Below, in pieces: positions 34,985 through 43,452 of a stretch of DNA of 64,000 nucleotides. Made by a program: the position numbers and the translations under genes. Location of the stretch: contig UEIF01000039.1 of NCBI GenBank assembly GCA_900468805.1, positions 62,001-126,000 on the forward strand. The letters run 5' to 3'. Position 1 is the stretch's first letter, and every line of letters starts with the position of its first letter. The DNA is from Hyphomicrobiales bacterium (GTDB lineage Bacteria; Pseudomonadota; Alphaproteobacteria; Rhizobiales; Rhizobiaceae). The notes below the pieces were generated by a model. That model saw nothing but the letters and a program-made list of their open reading frames with translations, searched no databases and was not told the DNA's origin.

Positions 34985-35608
34985 ATGGATTTGCCTCTGC
35001 GTCCTAGGGGGGAACGGCCCGTTAAGCCTGTGCCATTGGATCAGTGGCGCGGTCATGGCGCTGTTATTTCTGCTGGTCGGCTTGGACATCATGCGAAATG
35101 GTCGACGGCCAGCTTTCGTCCTCATATCGAAAGCGGCACCACCGATGACATCATCCGTCATATCGAGGCAGGCCGCATCAATCTCGGCTTCATCCGGCCG
35201 GTGGAGAATATCGGTTCCTTACGCTTCTTCTCGATTGTCCATGAACGTTACCTGCTGGCGGTCGCCAGGGAGAGCCCGCTGTCTGCCGGGGCGTTACTGG
35301 AGACTTTCGTTTTTGGCGAAATCCTTGAACTCGCCAGCGGCGGGCAAACCCGCTTCGAGTTTTCGCACTTTCGTGACAAGCAGCAGAACGAAGTCGATAT
35401 TGTCATCGAAGATGGAAGAGGGCGGATCGTCGGTATCGAGATAAAAGCGGCAGCATCCGTCTCGAATTCCGATTTTTCAGGATTGCGAATTTTGGCCGAA
35501 GCATCCGGAGAACGGTTTGTTTCGGGCATGGTCTTGTATGACCATCATAAGATGATCCCTTTCGGGGAACGCTTGTCCGCTGTTCCAATCTCGGCATTGT
35601 GGCGTTAG
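34985..35608 (+). pseudogene. Chimeric frame: LysR fragment joined to DUF4143 fragment
   Basis: One open frame of 207 residues with two unrelated parts. Residues about 48-100 (IIRHIEAGRINLGFIRPVEN, RFFSIVHERYLLAVARESPL) match the effector domain of LysR regulators. Residues about 101-207 (ALLETFVFGEILELASGGQT, RFEFSHFRDKQQNEVDIVIE, RIVGIEIKAAASVSNSDFSG, GMVLYDHHKMIPFGERL) match the C-terminal nuclease-like DUF4143 part of AAA ATPases of the DUF4143 family. Both are truncated and abut near position 35285. This looks like a deletion or recombination scar; a function is unlikely. Confidence 0.75.
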
Positions 35609-35696
35609 CGCGTGAGAATTTCGCTTCAGTCTCCAGATCCGATCATTCTTGAAACTTCGACGGTTTCGATAACAAACGGGCCTCAGGTTCGTATCC

Positions 35697-35831
35697 CATC
35701 AACTGCCTAGCGCGGGCGACGATGCTGTCGAAGCTAGATGGGTGTCTCTAAACGAGATCAACTCCCTCAATCTGGCATCGGGCCTCGACATTAGTGCCGT
35801 CATTCGGGCGGCCCAACTTCGAAAGGGCTGA
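35697..35831 (+). pseudogene. NUDIX hydrolase C-terminal fragment
   Basis: A frame ending at 35831 reads LPSAGDDAVEARWVSLNEIN then LASGLDISAVIRAAQLRKG, the typical last strand and helix of NUDIX proteins (AGDDA-EARW). The NUDIX box itself is missing upstream. Fragment only. Confidence 0.5.
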
Positions 35832-35977
35832 GCCCCACGCGGCGGTATCGCGGGAAGGCCGGTTCAGCACTGATAGTCTTCCAGGCGCGGCGTGGGGTCT
35901 GGCTTACCGGACCTTATCCAGTCTCACCTTGCCGTGAAGAAAGCTCAGGGCTTTATCAGCGCGCTTGCTGCGCCAAT

Positions 35978-36190
35978 GGCCACCGCGTCATCAGCGGCAC
36001 GGCTGACGATCTGGCGGCTCGGTTTACGGCGGGTGCCGCCGATGGTTTCGTGCTGATCCCCGCATGGCTCCTGGAAGACTTCATCGACGCAGTGATACCG
36101 GAATTGCAAAAGCGAGGGCTTTTCCGCACTGCCTATGGGCAAGCCTGCGCGAGAACCTCGGCCTTTCGCGGCCCTCGGGCAGGGCATCAT
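35978..36190 (+). pseudogene. C-terminal fragment of an NtaA/DszA-type monooxygenase
   Basis: A frame reads GHRVISGTADDLAARFTAGA, ADGFVLIPAWLLEDFIDAVI and PELQKRGLFRTAY, the C-terminal barrel end of NtaA/SnaA/DszA flavin monooxygenases. After a frameshift SLRENLGLSRPSG gives the family's very end. The rest is gone. It shows the region once held another enzyme of the same family as the intact one at 43453. Confidence 0.7.
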
Positions 36191-36322
36191 GCGGTCAGCT
36201 GCGTCCGTCTCGTAATATAAGGCAGGCGGCGGGCGAACGGCGCGACGCGTCAGCCAGTTGCAGGACGGACGCGGTGTCCGCCGCGATCGGCTTGAGGATC
36301 TCGGTCCGCGGTCGTTACATGC

Positions 36323-36517
36323 TCATCGCCAGCGAAACCGGCGCTCCAGGGCAGAAATCTCGTCGCCGACTTCACGAAGGCTTGTCCGCATGTCCGCCTG
36401 CGCGATTGCTTCGTCGAAATCATCGAGAAACAGACTTCGAAACTCGTTGATGACAAGAGCCCTTTCGAGCTCGTTATGGCGTGCGGACAATCGAAGCATG
36501 CGTCGCAGTCGGCCCAT
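36323..36517 (-). CDS. Hypothetical protein
   Basis: A 64-residue helical, charged frame (LSARHNELERALVINEFRSL, DEAIAQADMRTSLREVGDEI). No family recognised and the ribosome site is weak. It may be co-transcribed with the small gene just upstream at 36532-36729. Confidence 0.4.
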   Translation of the reverse strand: MGRLRRMLRLSARHNELERALVINEFRSLFLDDFDEAIAQADMRTSLREVGDEISALERRFRWR

Positions 36518-36531
36518 CGGACATGTCCCTG

Positions 36532-36729
36532 TCAGGCTGCCCGTCCCGGCAGCTTCATGCCGGGTGCCATCAAAGCGTGGATGGCACGCAGAACATCCGG
36601 CGCGGATGCAAAGCGCTGTTCGTCGAGATCGTAGACCTCGTATTTGACGGCAACGAACCGCACACCGGCCCCGTCCGGGACAATGATGCCGACCTGTATT
36701 CCGGCATATTCGATAACCTGCTTGGCCAT
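36532..36729 (-). CDS. Small hypothetical protein
   Basis: A 65-residue frame from ATG 36729 (MAKQVIEYAGIQVGIIVPDG) with a good GGAGGCAGG ribosome site. A beta-rich N-terminal half (VRFVAVKYEVYDLDEQRF) is followed by a helix (SAPDVLRAIHALM). I do not recognise a family, but composition and ribosome site favour a real gene. The AT-rich element at 36803-36823 lies 75 bases upstream. Confidence 0.6.
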   Translation of the reverse strand: MAKQVIEYAGIQVGIIVPDGAGVRFVAVKYEVYDLDEQRFASAPDVLRAIHALMAPGMKLPGRAA

Positions 36730-36802
36730 GGCCTGCCTCCGATGTGCATCGATAGTTCCGAGCGGGACAAGGTTCATACTTGAGCCGCCGATATCGATAA
36801 TA

Positions 36803-36823
36803 GTCTATTAATTTAGTGGATTA
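36803..36823 (+). promoter_or_regulatory. Copy of shared AT-rich element
   Basis: GTCTATTAATTTAGTGGATTA matches, with two differences in 21 bases, the minus-strand sequence at 44939-44959 upstream of the FMN reductase. It lies between divergent genes (36729 minus and 37038 plus). A shared transcription-factor site is the simplest reading. Confidence 0.5.
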
Positions 36824-37037
36824 TATCGTCGATAAGGTGGGAAAGAAATTCCTGCCTGTGCTAGAATTTTCTCCTGAGGTGATAAATCCTTCTAATATGA
36901 GAGGCCGGTTCGACGATCGGGCGTGGGCTAAAAGACCCGGCTTCCGTCGGTGCGCCGTGGTCGCACCGTTGGGATGGCCCGGCTGGAAAAGTCGGCGCTT
37001 TGCGACCGTTCGATAGATGACAACATGGGAGATCGAT

Positions 37038-38057
37038 ATGGCGACCGGAAAACGAATAGTTCTTGCAAGCAGACCGCAGGGGGCTCCGACTTTGGACAAT
37101 TTTCGCGTCGAGACTTTCGATCTGCCGGAGATCAAGGAAGGCGAGGTCGGCCTGCGCGTGATCTATCTATCGCTTGACCCCTATATGCGCGGCCGCATGA
37201 GCGACGCCAAATCTTATGCCGCACCGGTCCCGGTCGATGGGACAATGGAAGGCGAGACCATAGGCGAGGTGACGCATTCGCGGCATTCGGATTTCAAGCC
37301 CGGCGACATGGTCCGTGGACGCACCGGTTGGTGCACCGATGCCGTCATCAAGGGTGATGCCATTCGCCACTTTGACACGCATGGCGCCCCCCTCACGTCA
37401 GCCCTTGGCGCCCTTGGGATGCCGGGCTTTACCGCCTATGCCGGCATGAAGGTGATCGGTCAGCCCCAGGAGGGCAACACGGTCGTCGTTGCGGCTGCGT
37501 CCGGACCGGTCGGCTCGATGGTTGGCCAGCTCGCGAGACTGGCTGGCGCAAGGGCTGTCGGCATTGCCGGCGGGGCGGACAAATGCGCCTATGTCCGCGA
37601 CGAGCTTGGCTTCGACGCCGTCGTCGATCATCGTTCCGGAACCTTCGCCGACGATCTCAGGCTGGCCTGCCCCGACGGTATCGACGTTTATTTCGAAAAT
37701 GTCGGGGGCCATGTTTGGGACGCGGTGCTTCCGCTCCTCAATCCGTATGCGCGGGTTCCAGTCTGTGGCCTCGTCGCGACCTATAATGGCGAAAATGCTG
37801 CCGGCCATGACCGGCTCGCCGGCACGATGTCGGCGATCCTCCGCCGGAGCCTCAGGGTGCGTGGCTTCATCCAATCCGAGTTCGTGGGCGAACACTACGC
37901 TGACTTCCAGACTAAAATCGGCCCCCTCGTCGCATCAGGCAAGATCCGCTACCGCGAGGATATTGTCGACGGCCTGGACAATGCGCCGGAGGCCTTCATC
38001 GGCATGCTGAAGGGCCGCAATTTCGGCAAGCTTTTGGTGCGGGTTAAGGAGCTGTGA
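37038..38057 (+). CDS. NADP-dependent MDR-family oxidoreductase (CurA-like)
   Basis: A protein of 339 residues of the zinc-less medium-chain reductase group (leukotriene B4 dehydrogenase/CurA/double-bond reductase type). It has YLSLDPYMRGRMSDAKSY at the substrate side, GMPGFTAYAGMKVIGQPQEG, the nucleotide-binding loop VVAAASGPVGSMVGQLARLA, VVDHRSGTFADDL, YFENVGGHVWDAVLPLLN and C-terminal KGRNFGKLLVRV. It reduces activated double bonds with NADPH. Start at ATG 37038 behind GGGAG. It stands alone, with a terminator hairpin directly downstream. Confidence 0.9.
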   Translation: MATGKRIVLASRPQGAPTLDNFRVETFDLPEIKEGEVGLRVIYLSLDPYMRGRMSDAKSYAAPVPVDGTMEGETIGEVTHSRHSDFKPGDMVRGRTGWCTDAVIKGDAIRHFDTHGAPLTSALGALGMPGFTAYAGMKVIGQPQEGNTVVVAAASGPVGSMVGQLARLAGARAVGIAGGADKCAYVRDELGFDAVVDHRSGTFADDLRLACPDGIDVYFENVGGHVWDAVLPLLNPYARVPVCGLVATYNGENAAGHDRLAGTMSAILRRSLRVRGFIQSEFVGEHYADFQTKIGPLVASGKIRYREDIVDGLDNAPEAFIGMLKGRNFGKLLVRVKEL

Positions 38058-38085
38058 CCGGTCTGATGGTTGCGACCCGACGACT

Positions 38086-38107
38086 ATATGGGCCAGTCGG
38101 CCCATAT
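38086..38107. terminator. Hairpin terminator between convergent genes
   Basis: ATATGGGCC / GGCCCATAT, nine perfect base pairs with loop AGTC, followed by TT on the plus strand. It lies between the reductase and the convergent rhodanese gene. Confidence 0.7.
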
Positions 38108-38170
38108 TTCTGGTGTCGTCGGTAGTTCGAGCCTATCTAAACGCCGTCATGGACTGCGCGGGCCTTGGTC

Positions 38171-39265
38171 TCAGGCTACATTGCTCAATTCCTGCGAATT
38201 GAAATCGACAAGCAGGATGGCGATTTCATAGCCGCGCCGTTGCAGCCAATGGGCGACGATGCGCGCGCGTGCGCCAAGAAGATCATCGATGAGGACGATG
38301 CGTGCCCCTCTGACCGCAATCGTGCGATAGGCGACGCCGAGCAACTGGCCGCCCTCCGAAGACAGGCTATCCTTGAGATGGCCGCTTTCGAATTCTTCCG
38401 GTGTGCGCACGTCGAGCAGGTAGGTGGTGCGGTCGGGGTCGGCAGCCCATGTCCTTGCCGTTTCGATGTCGATCTCGGGGAACCGGTCGGCACTGCCCAA
38501 GACCTCGATCTGCCGACGGGCAAATTCGACAGCCGTTTGGCTGACCTCGCCATAGGTGCGCGTCTTGCCGGTCTCCAGGCTGAGGCCGGCCGCAGTCCAT
38601 GCCTTTGTGCCGTCGTGGAGATAGGAGACCTTGTTGGGAACCTTGGCGTCGATCAGTGTCTGCGCCCCAAGGATGGCGCGTGGCAAACCGGCGCAGGAGA
38701 CGACGACCCGCGTCTTTTCGGAGGGCACCACATCCTTGAAACGCAGCACCAGTTCCGCACCGGGAACGCTGATGGCGCCTGGCACGTGTTCGCGCGCAAA
38801 TTCAGGCACGGTGCGGGTATCGATGACGATAAGATCCTCTCCTTCATCGCGAAGCCGTTTCAACTCTTCGGCCGACGTCACCGGCGTGCCCTTCTCGTCC
38901 TTGACCGCGAGAGTGAAATCGACACCGGGCGTATCGAATGTCGGCAGGGCGATGCCGTCGCCGCCCGCCGTCCAGGCCGGAATGCCGCCCTCGAGCGCAA
39001 AGACGTTCGGCCAACCGGCCTCGGCAAGGTCTGCCGCAAGGCGCTCGGCAGCACCGTCACCACCATCGGCAAGCACGGTGCGTACGACCTTGCGGGGTAC
39101 GAAGCGCGACAGGTCGCCTGTAACCTTCTCGGCCGGCAGGTTGGTGGCAAAGAGCGGCGAGGCGTAACCGACGACGTCGGGGGCTCTAATGTCGAGAACG
39201 GCGAGTTCGCTTCCGTCTGCAAGCCACTCCTTGAACGTGTCGCGGGAAATCGTCTTCTGGCTCAT
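38171..39265 (-). CDS. Multidomain rhodanese-like sulfurtransferase
   Basis: A protein of 364 residues with three rhodanese-like modules: about 8-105 (LAVLDIRAPDVVGYASPLFA), 125-235 (LIVIDTRTVPEFAREHVPGA, VVVSCAGLPRA with the candidate catalytic Cys) and 265-360 (YLLDVRTPEEFESGHLKDSL). Only the middle module carries a Cys in the active-site loop. No signal peptide. Such proteins move sulfane sulfur. The location, divergent from ssuACB, fits a role in processing released sulfur. Confidence 0.88.
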   Translation of the reverse strand: MSQKTISRDTFKEWLADGSELAVLDIRAPDVVGYASPLFATNLPAEKVTGDLSRFVPRKVVRTVLADGGDGAAERLAADLAEAGWPNVFALEGGIPAWTAGGDGIALPTFDTPGVDFTLAVKDEKGTPVTSAEELKRLRDEGEDLIVIDTRTVPEFAREHVPGAISVPGAELVLRFKDVVPSEKTRVVVSCAGLPRAILGAQTLIDAKVPNKVSYLHDGTKAWTAAGLSLETGKTRTYGEVSQTAVEFARRQIEVLGSADRFPEIDIETARTWAADPDRTTYLLDVRTPEEFESGHLKDSLSSEGGQLLGVAYRTIAVRGARIVLIDDLLGARARIVAHWLQRRGYEIAILLVDFNSQELSNVA

Positions 39266-39378
39266 CGTCAGTCTCCTTGTTCACGGTGGGTGATGGCGCA
39301 AGACTAGCGGCAGGACGAGGTGCTTTCGAAGTCGCTCGATGCGGTAAGGGCCCCAGATCGGGAAAAGCAATTCCATTA

Positions 39379-39395
39379 TCTATAAAATCTATAGA
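39379..39395 (+). promoter_or_regulatory. AT-rich dyad between rhodanese and ssuA
   Basis: TCTATAAAATCTATAGA contains the perfect palindrome TCTATAGA (39388-39395). The TCTATAAA half matches the element upstream of the FMN reductase (minus strand). It lies in the 240-base gap between the divergent starts at 39265 and 39506. Confidence 0.4.
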
Positions 39396-39505
39396 GATTA
39401 TTTTCTTATCTCTGTTTCTGCGCTCTCGTAGGCTTCCTGCCGTCATTGAAGGACGCCACGTCAATCTACGCGGGGCCACGCCGCTCGGCCAGGAGGGAAG
39501 AAATT

Positions 39506-40525
39506 ATGAAGTTCAGCAGCATTGCCAGGCTCATTCGTCGCGTCGGCATCGGCATTGCCCTTGCGGGCTTGTTCGCGACAGTATCACTGGCGCAAAGCGG
39601 CCCTGATCTTTCGAACCTCACGCTGACGGTCGGCACGCCCAACAAGACCGGGCTGCATCGGCAGCTGATTGCCGCAAACGAGATCGAAAACCTTCCCTAC
39701 AAGATCAAATGGGCCGATTTCGATTCCACGCCGCCTCTCGTCGAGGCGCTGCGTGCCGGTCACGTCGATATCGCCGCCGGAGGGGACACCGGCGTGCTTG
39801 CGGCGATCGCCAACGGGGTCAAGGTGACGATCCTTGCCGCCACCCTTGAGCGCAAGGAGAGTGGCAGCGCCATATTGGTGCGCGGCGATTCAACGCTGCA
39901 AAGCGTCGCTGATCTCAAGGGGCACAAGGTCGCCTTGCCCTATTTCACCAAGCAGCACTATCAGTTCGCCAAGGCGCTCGAAGCGGCCGGTATCGCCTTT
40001 GACGACAAGCTGATCTTGAACCTCAACACGACGGACGGGCTGTCGGCGCTGGTCAATAGCCAGGTCGACGCCTTCGTCGTCTGGGATCCGAACACGGCCA
40101 TCGCCCAGCAGCAGCACGGCGCGCGCATCCTGCAATCTCTCAGCAAGGTGATCGACACGGCAGGCGTGCTCTATGCGCCGACGTCCTCCGTCGAGGACCC
40201 GGCCCGCAAGGCAGCGCTCCAGGACCTGACACGCCGCATCATCAGGGCCCAGGCCTGGGTAAATGCCCATCCGGCCGAATGGGCCGAACAGGTCGCCAAG
40301 CTGTCACAGATCTCGCCGGACGCAGCCAAGCTGCAGGCGAGCCGCTCGCGGGTGGAATATGTTGCCGCGACCGATAGCGACGTGCTCGCCGGTTGGCAGA
40401 AGGAGGTCGCCTATTTTCATGGGACCGGCCAGTTCAAGCGCGAATTCAAGGTCGACGACTATGTCGTCAAGGACTTCGGCGACCTGATCGGCGACGAGAA
40501 CAAGAAGTTGGCAAAGACGAACTGA
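39506..40525 (+). CDS. ssuA: Aliphatic sulfonate-type ABC binding protein
   Basis: A protein of 339 residues with a signal peptide (IARLIRRVGIGIALAGLFAT ... LAQ). The SsuA/TauA-like body reads LTVGTPNKTGLHRQLIAANE, WADFDSTPPLVEALRAGHVD, AAGGDTGVLAAIANGVKVTI, LKGHKVALPYFTKQHYQFAK and DAFVVWDPNTAIAQQQHGA. GGAGGGAAG precedes the ATG. Its stop overlaps the permease start by one base. It should deliver an organosulfur compound, probably a sulfonate or sulfone, to the following transporter; the exact ligand is not visible. Confidence 0.88.
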   Translation: MKFSSIARLIRRVGIGIALAGLFATVSLAQSGPDLSNLTLTVGTPNKTGLHRQLIAANEIENLPYKIKWADFDSTPPLVEALRAGHVDIAAGGDTGVLAAIANGVKVTILAATLERKESGSAILVRGDSTLQSVADLKGHKVALPYFTKQHYQFAKALEAAGIAFDDKLILNLNTTDGLSALVNSQVDAFVVWDPNTAIAQQQHGARILQSLSKVIDTAGVLYAPTSSVEDPARKAALQDLTRRIIRAQAWVNAHPAEWAEQVAKLSQISPDAAKLQASRSRVEYVAATDSDVLAGWQKEVAYFHGTGQFKREFKVDDYVVKDFGDLIGDENKKLAKTN

Positions 40526-41424
40526 TGGCGACGGTCACGCGGTTTTCAAACGCGCATCCGGTCGTTCCCGCAAGGGGAGCGGCTCCACCGCAGCCGCTCC
40601 TTTCCGGCCTGGAGCGCATCGTCCCGGCGGGGAGGAGCCGGGCCGGCAGGAAAAAGATTAGCAGTGTCCCGCGCGGTCTTGGCAAGTGCCTCGGCCCCGC
40701 GGCGCTCATTGTCCTCTGGTGGCTCAGCATTCGCTACGGCCTGGTTTCCGAGGACCTGCTTCCAGGTCCGGCGACGCTCTTTGCGACATTGCTCGAGATG
40801 ATTTCAAGCGGCGAACTTGCCGAAGCGCTTCTCCTGTCGCTCCAGCGCGTCGTGATCGGCTTCGGCATCGGCTTCGTTACCGGCGTCGGTCTTGCCATCA
40901 TCTCCGGTCTGTTGCGCCTTGGTGAGGATATGATCGACGCGCCGATGCAGATGGCGCGAACGCTTCCCTGGGCCGGCCTCGTGCCGCTGCTGATCATCTG
41001 GCTCGGGATAGACGAGACGCCCAAGGTCACGCTCGTCGCCTTTGCCGTCACGTTTCCCCTCTACATCAACACCTTCGCGGGCATCCGCAATGTCGACAAG
41101 ACCCTGGTCGAGGCTGCGCGCACGCTATCCTTTGGCCGTGCAGCGCTGATCCTAGAGGTCATCCTGCCGGGTGCCTTGCCCAACTTGCTGGTGGGGCTGC
41201 GCTATTCACTTGGATCGGCCTGGCTGGCGCTCGTCTTTGCCGAGACCGTCAACGCTCAGGGCGGCCTCGGCTACCTGATCACCCATGCGCGCGAGGTCTA
41301 TCGCGTCGACATCATCATTCTTTGCCTTGCCATCTACGCGCTTCTCGGCCTGGGCGCGGACCTCGTCGTCCGGCTCCTGGAACATTTCCTGCTCAGCTGG
41401 CGCCAGAGTTTCGACGGAGCATGA
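40525..41424 (+). CDS. ssuC: Sulfonate-type ABC permease
   Basis: A protein of 299 residues with an extended Pro/Arg-rich N-terminus before six membrane helices (LGPAALIVLWWLSIRYGLV first). Signature loops are GEDMIDAPMQMARTLPWAGL, VPLLIIWLGIDETPKVTLVA and the EAA loop KTLVEAARTLSFGRAALILE, LPGALPNLLVGLRYSLGSAW. It matches SsuC/TauC. It overlaps the genes on both sides (TGATG and ATGA), so the three are one unit. Confidence 0.88.
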   Translation: MATVTRFSNAHPVVPARGAAPPQPLLSGLERIVPAGRSRAGRKKISSVPRGLGKCLGPAALIVLWWLSIRYGLVSEDLLPGPATLFATLLEMISSGELAEALLLSLQRVVIGFGIGFVTGVGLAIISGLLRLGEDMIDAPMQMARTLPWAGLVPLLIIWLGIDETPKVTLVAFAVTFPLYINTFAGIRNVDKTLVEAARTLSFGRAALILEVILPGALPNLLVGLRYSLGSAWLALVFAETVNAQGGLGYLITHAREVYRVDIIILCLAIYALLGLGADLVVRLLEHFLLSWRQSFDGA

Positions 41425-42191
41425 ACATGTCGCTTCCCGCTTCGACCCCGACGGGGCTTTCGGTCAGTGTGCGCGGGCTGGTGCGCCGTTTCGGAAAGCG
41501 CAACGTCATCGATCGTCTCGATCTCGACATCCGTCGGGGAGAATTCGTTGCCCTGCTCGGGGCAAGCGGCTGCGGCAAGAGCACACTTTTGCGGATCCTC
41601 GCCGATCTTGACCACGACATCGAGGGTGACGTCTTCGTTTCACCGCGTCGCGGCGTGGCCTTCCAGTCGCCTCGGCTGTTTCCCTGGAAACGGGTCTGGA
41701 GCAATGTCGTCGCCGGTCTCCCACGCGGCGCTGACCGGGCAAGTGCAAATGCGGCGCTCGAGGAGGTCGGACTGACCCACCGAGGCGATGCTTGGCCGAA
41801 GGATCTTTCGGGCGGGGAAGCGCAGCGGGCGTCGCTGGCGCGCGCACTCGTGCGCAACCCGGATCTCCTGCTGCTCGACGAGCCGTTCGGAGCGCTCGAC
41901 GCCCTGACCCGCCTCAAGGCCCAGGCGCTTGTCGCCGATCTCTGGCAGAAACATCGCCAGGCCGTGCTGCTCGTTACCCACGATGTCGACGAGGCGCTTC
42001 TGCTTGCAGACAGGGTTCTGGTGATGCGCGACGGCGTGCTGGCCCATGAGGTCGTTGTCGACCTGCCGCGGCCACGCTCGGCCGGCGATGCGAACGTCAA
42101 CCGCCTGCGCGTGCAACTGCTGGACTGGCTCGGCGTGATCGAGCCGGCTGTAAAATCAACATCAGAGCAATCGATGACAGTGAGAAAGTAG
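41421..42191 (+). CDS. ssuB: Sulfonate-type ABC ATPase
   Basis: A protein of 256 residues. Walker A GASGCGKSTL, Q loop FQSPRLFPWKRVWSNV, signature LSGGEAQRASLARALV, Walker B LLLLDEPFGALDALTR and switch His in VTHDVDEAL. The pattern fits SsuB/TauB. Start at ATG 41421 (MNMSLPAS) overlapping the permease stop; 41427 is possible. Four bases after its stop the DszC/SfnB-type flavoprotein gene begins, so oxidation and uptake are in one operon. Confidence 0.88.
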   Translation: MNMSLPASTPTGLSVSVRGLVRRFGKRNVIDRLDLDIRRGEFVALLGASGCGKSTLLRILADLDHDIEGDVFVSPRRGVAFQSPRLFPWKRVWSNVVAGLPRGADRASANAALEEVGLTHRGDAWPKDLSGGEAQRASLARALVRNPDLLLLDEPFGALDALTRLKAQALVADLWQKHRQAVLLVTHDVDEALLLADRVLVMRDGVLAHEVVVDLPRPRSAGDANVNRLRVQLLDWLGVIEPAVKSTSEQSMTVRK

Positions 42192-42195
42192 ACCC

Positions 42196-43449
42196 ATGAC
42201 CAGGATCGATGAAGGCTGGGGTCGCGGCCCTTCGGCGCGCTACGAGGAGATCGCGGGGCCGTTCCGTGCCATCTTCCGTGAGATAGGGCAGGCGGCGATC
42301 GAGAGGGACCAGCAACGGCGCCTGCCTTTCGAGGAGGTCCGGTGGCTGCGGGATGCCGGCTTCGGCGCCCTACGGATACCGTCGACCCATGGTGGCCTCG
42401 AACTCACCTTGCCGGAGCTTTTCGGCCTGCTGATCGAACTTTCCGCCGCCGATCCGAACATCACCAACATCTTCCGCAGCCAGCTCGGCTTTACCGAGGA
42501 CCTGCTCAATGCGCCGCAGGGTGATTGGCGCGACGAATGGCTGACCCGCCTCGGTCGCGGCGAGATGATCGGAAGCGGATTTTCGGAGCTTTCCACCGTC
42601 AAGGTCGGCGATCATTCGACGACGATCCTGAATGATGGAAACGGTTATCGCCTGAACGGCCAGAAATTCTATACGACCGGTTCGATCTATGCGGACTGGA
42701 TCAATCTCGCCGCCGTCGACGGATCAGGTTCTCCCATCGCCGCTCTCGTGCCGACCCGGGCGCCGGGCGTCGATATCCTCGACGATTGGGACGGTTTTGG
42801 ACAGGCTATGAGTGGCAGCGGCACGGCGCGGTTCAAGGATGTCAGGCTGGAGCCCGACCACATCAAGCCGGACGCAGCCCGCTTTCCCTATACGCCGGCC
42901 TTCTTCCAGCTTGTGCATCTGGCAAGCCTTGCCGGGATCGGCCGGGCCGCCGCCAGCGAGCTTGCCCAGCATGTCGGCGCCCGGGCACGCATCTATCCGC
43001 GCGGCAACGGCGCTACGAGCGCCGACGACCCGCAGGTGCTCGAAGTGGTCGGGCGCGTCAGGGGGCGAGCCTACTCGGCCGGCGCGATCGTGCTGAACGT
43101 CGCCGAGGCTTTGCAGCGCTCCTTCGAAGCCAATGTTTCGGGCATCGACCCGGAGCAGACGAATCTTCATCTCCTCGCAGACATCGAAACGAGCCAGTCC
43201 GTCACGGTCGTCTCGACACTGATCCTCGAGGCGACGACGATCCTTTTTGACGCCCTCGGGGCCTCCGCCGCCAAACGTGCCACCGCGCTCGATCGCCATT
43301 GGCGCAACGCCCGCACGATCACCTCGCATAATCCGCGCATCTATCACGACCGTGTGGTCGGTGAATACGCGGTTTCCGGAAAGAAGCCGGCGGCCGTCGG
43401 CTACCGCAAGATCATCACGCCTTTCGGCACCACGAGCGAGGTTGCCTGA
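42196..43449 (+). CDS. DszC/SfnB-type flavin monooxygenase (acyl-CoA dehydrogenase fold)
   Basis: A protein of 417 residues of the acyl-CoA dehydrogenase-like monooxygenase group (DszC, SfnB). Marks: LPFEEVRWLRDAGFGALRIP near 35, RSQLGFTEDLLNAP, GNGYRLNGQKFYTTGSIYAD around the flavin site, GVDILDDWDGFGQAMSGSGT and the C-terminal LDRHWRNARTITSHNPRIYH, which is typical of this group. Such enzymes use reduced FMN and oxygen to oxidise sulfides, sulfones or similar. The FMN reductase at 44988 could supply FMNH2. It is similar to the copy at 60510. Confidence 0.88.
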   Translation: MTRIDEGWGRGPSARYEEIAGPFRAIFREIGQAAIERDQQRRLPFEEVRWLRDAGFGALRIPSTHGGLELTLPELFGLLIELSAADPNITNIFRSQLGFTEDLLNAPQGDWRDEWLTRLGRGEMIGSGFSELSTVKVGDHSTTILNDGNGYRLNGQKFYTTGSIYADWINLAAVDGSGSPIAALVPTRAPGVDILDDWDGFGQAMSGSGTARFKDVRLEPDHIKPDAARFPYTPAFFQLVHLASLAGIGRAAASELAQHVGARARIYPRGNGATSADDPQVLEVVGRVRGRAYSAGAIVLNVAEALQRSFEANVSGIDPEQTNLHLLADIETSQSVTVVSTLILEATTILFDALGASAAKRATALDRHWRNARTITSHNPRIYHDRVVGEYAVSGKKPAAVGYRKIITPFGTTSEVA

Positions 43450-43452
43450 GCC

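Noticed and set aside
38165..39307. Plus-strand frame of 380 residues
   Set aside because: Antisense of the rhodanese-like gene, which has three recognisable modules.
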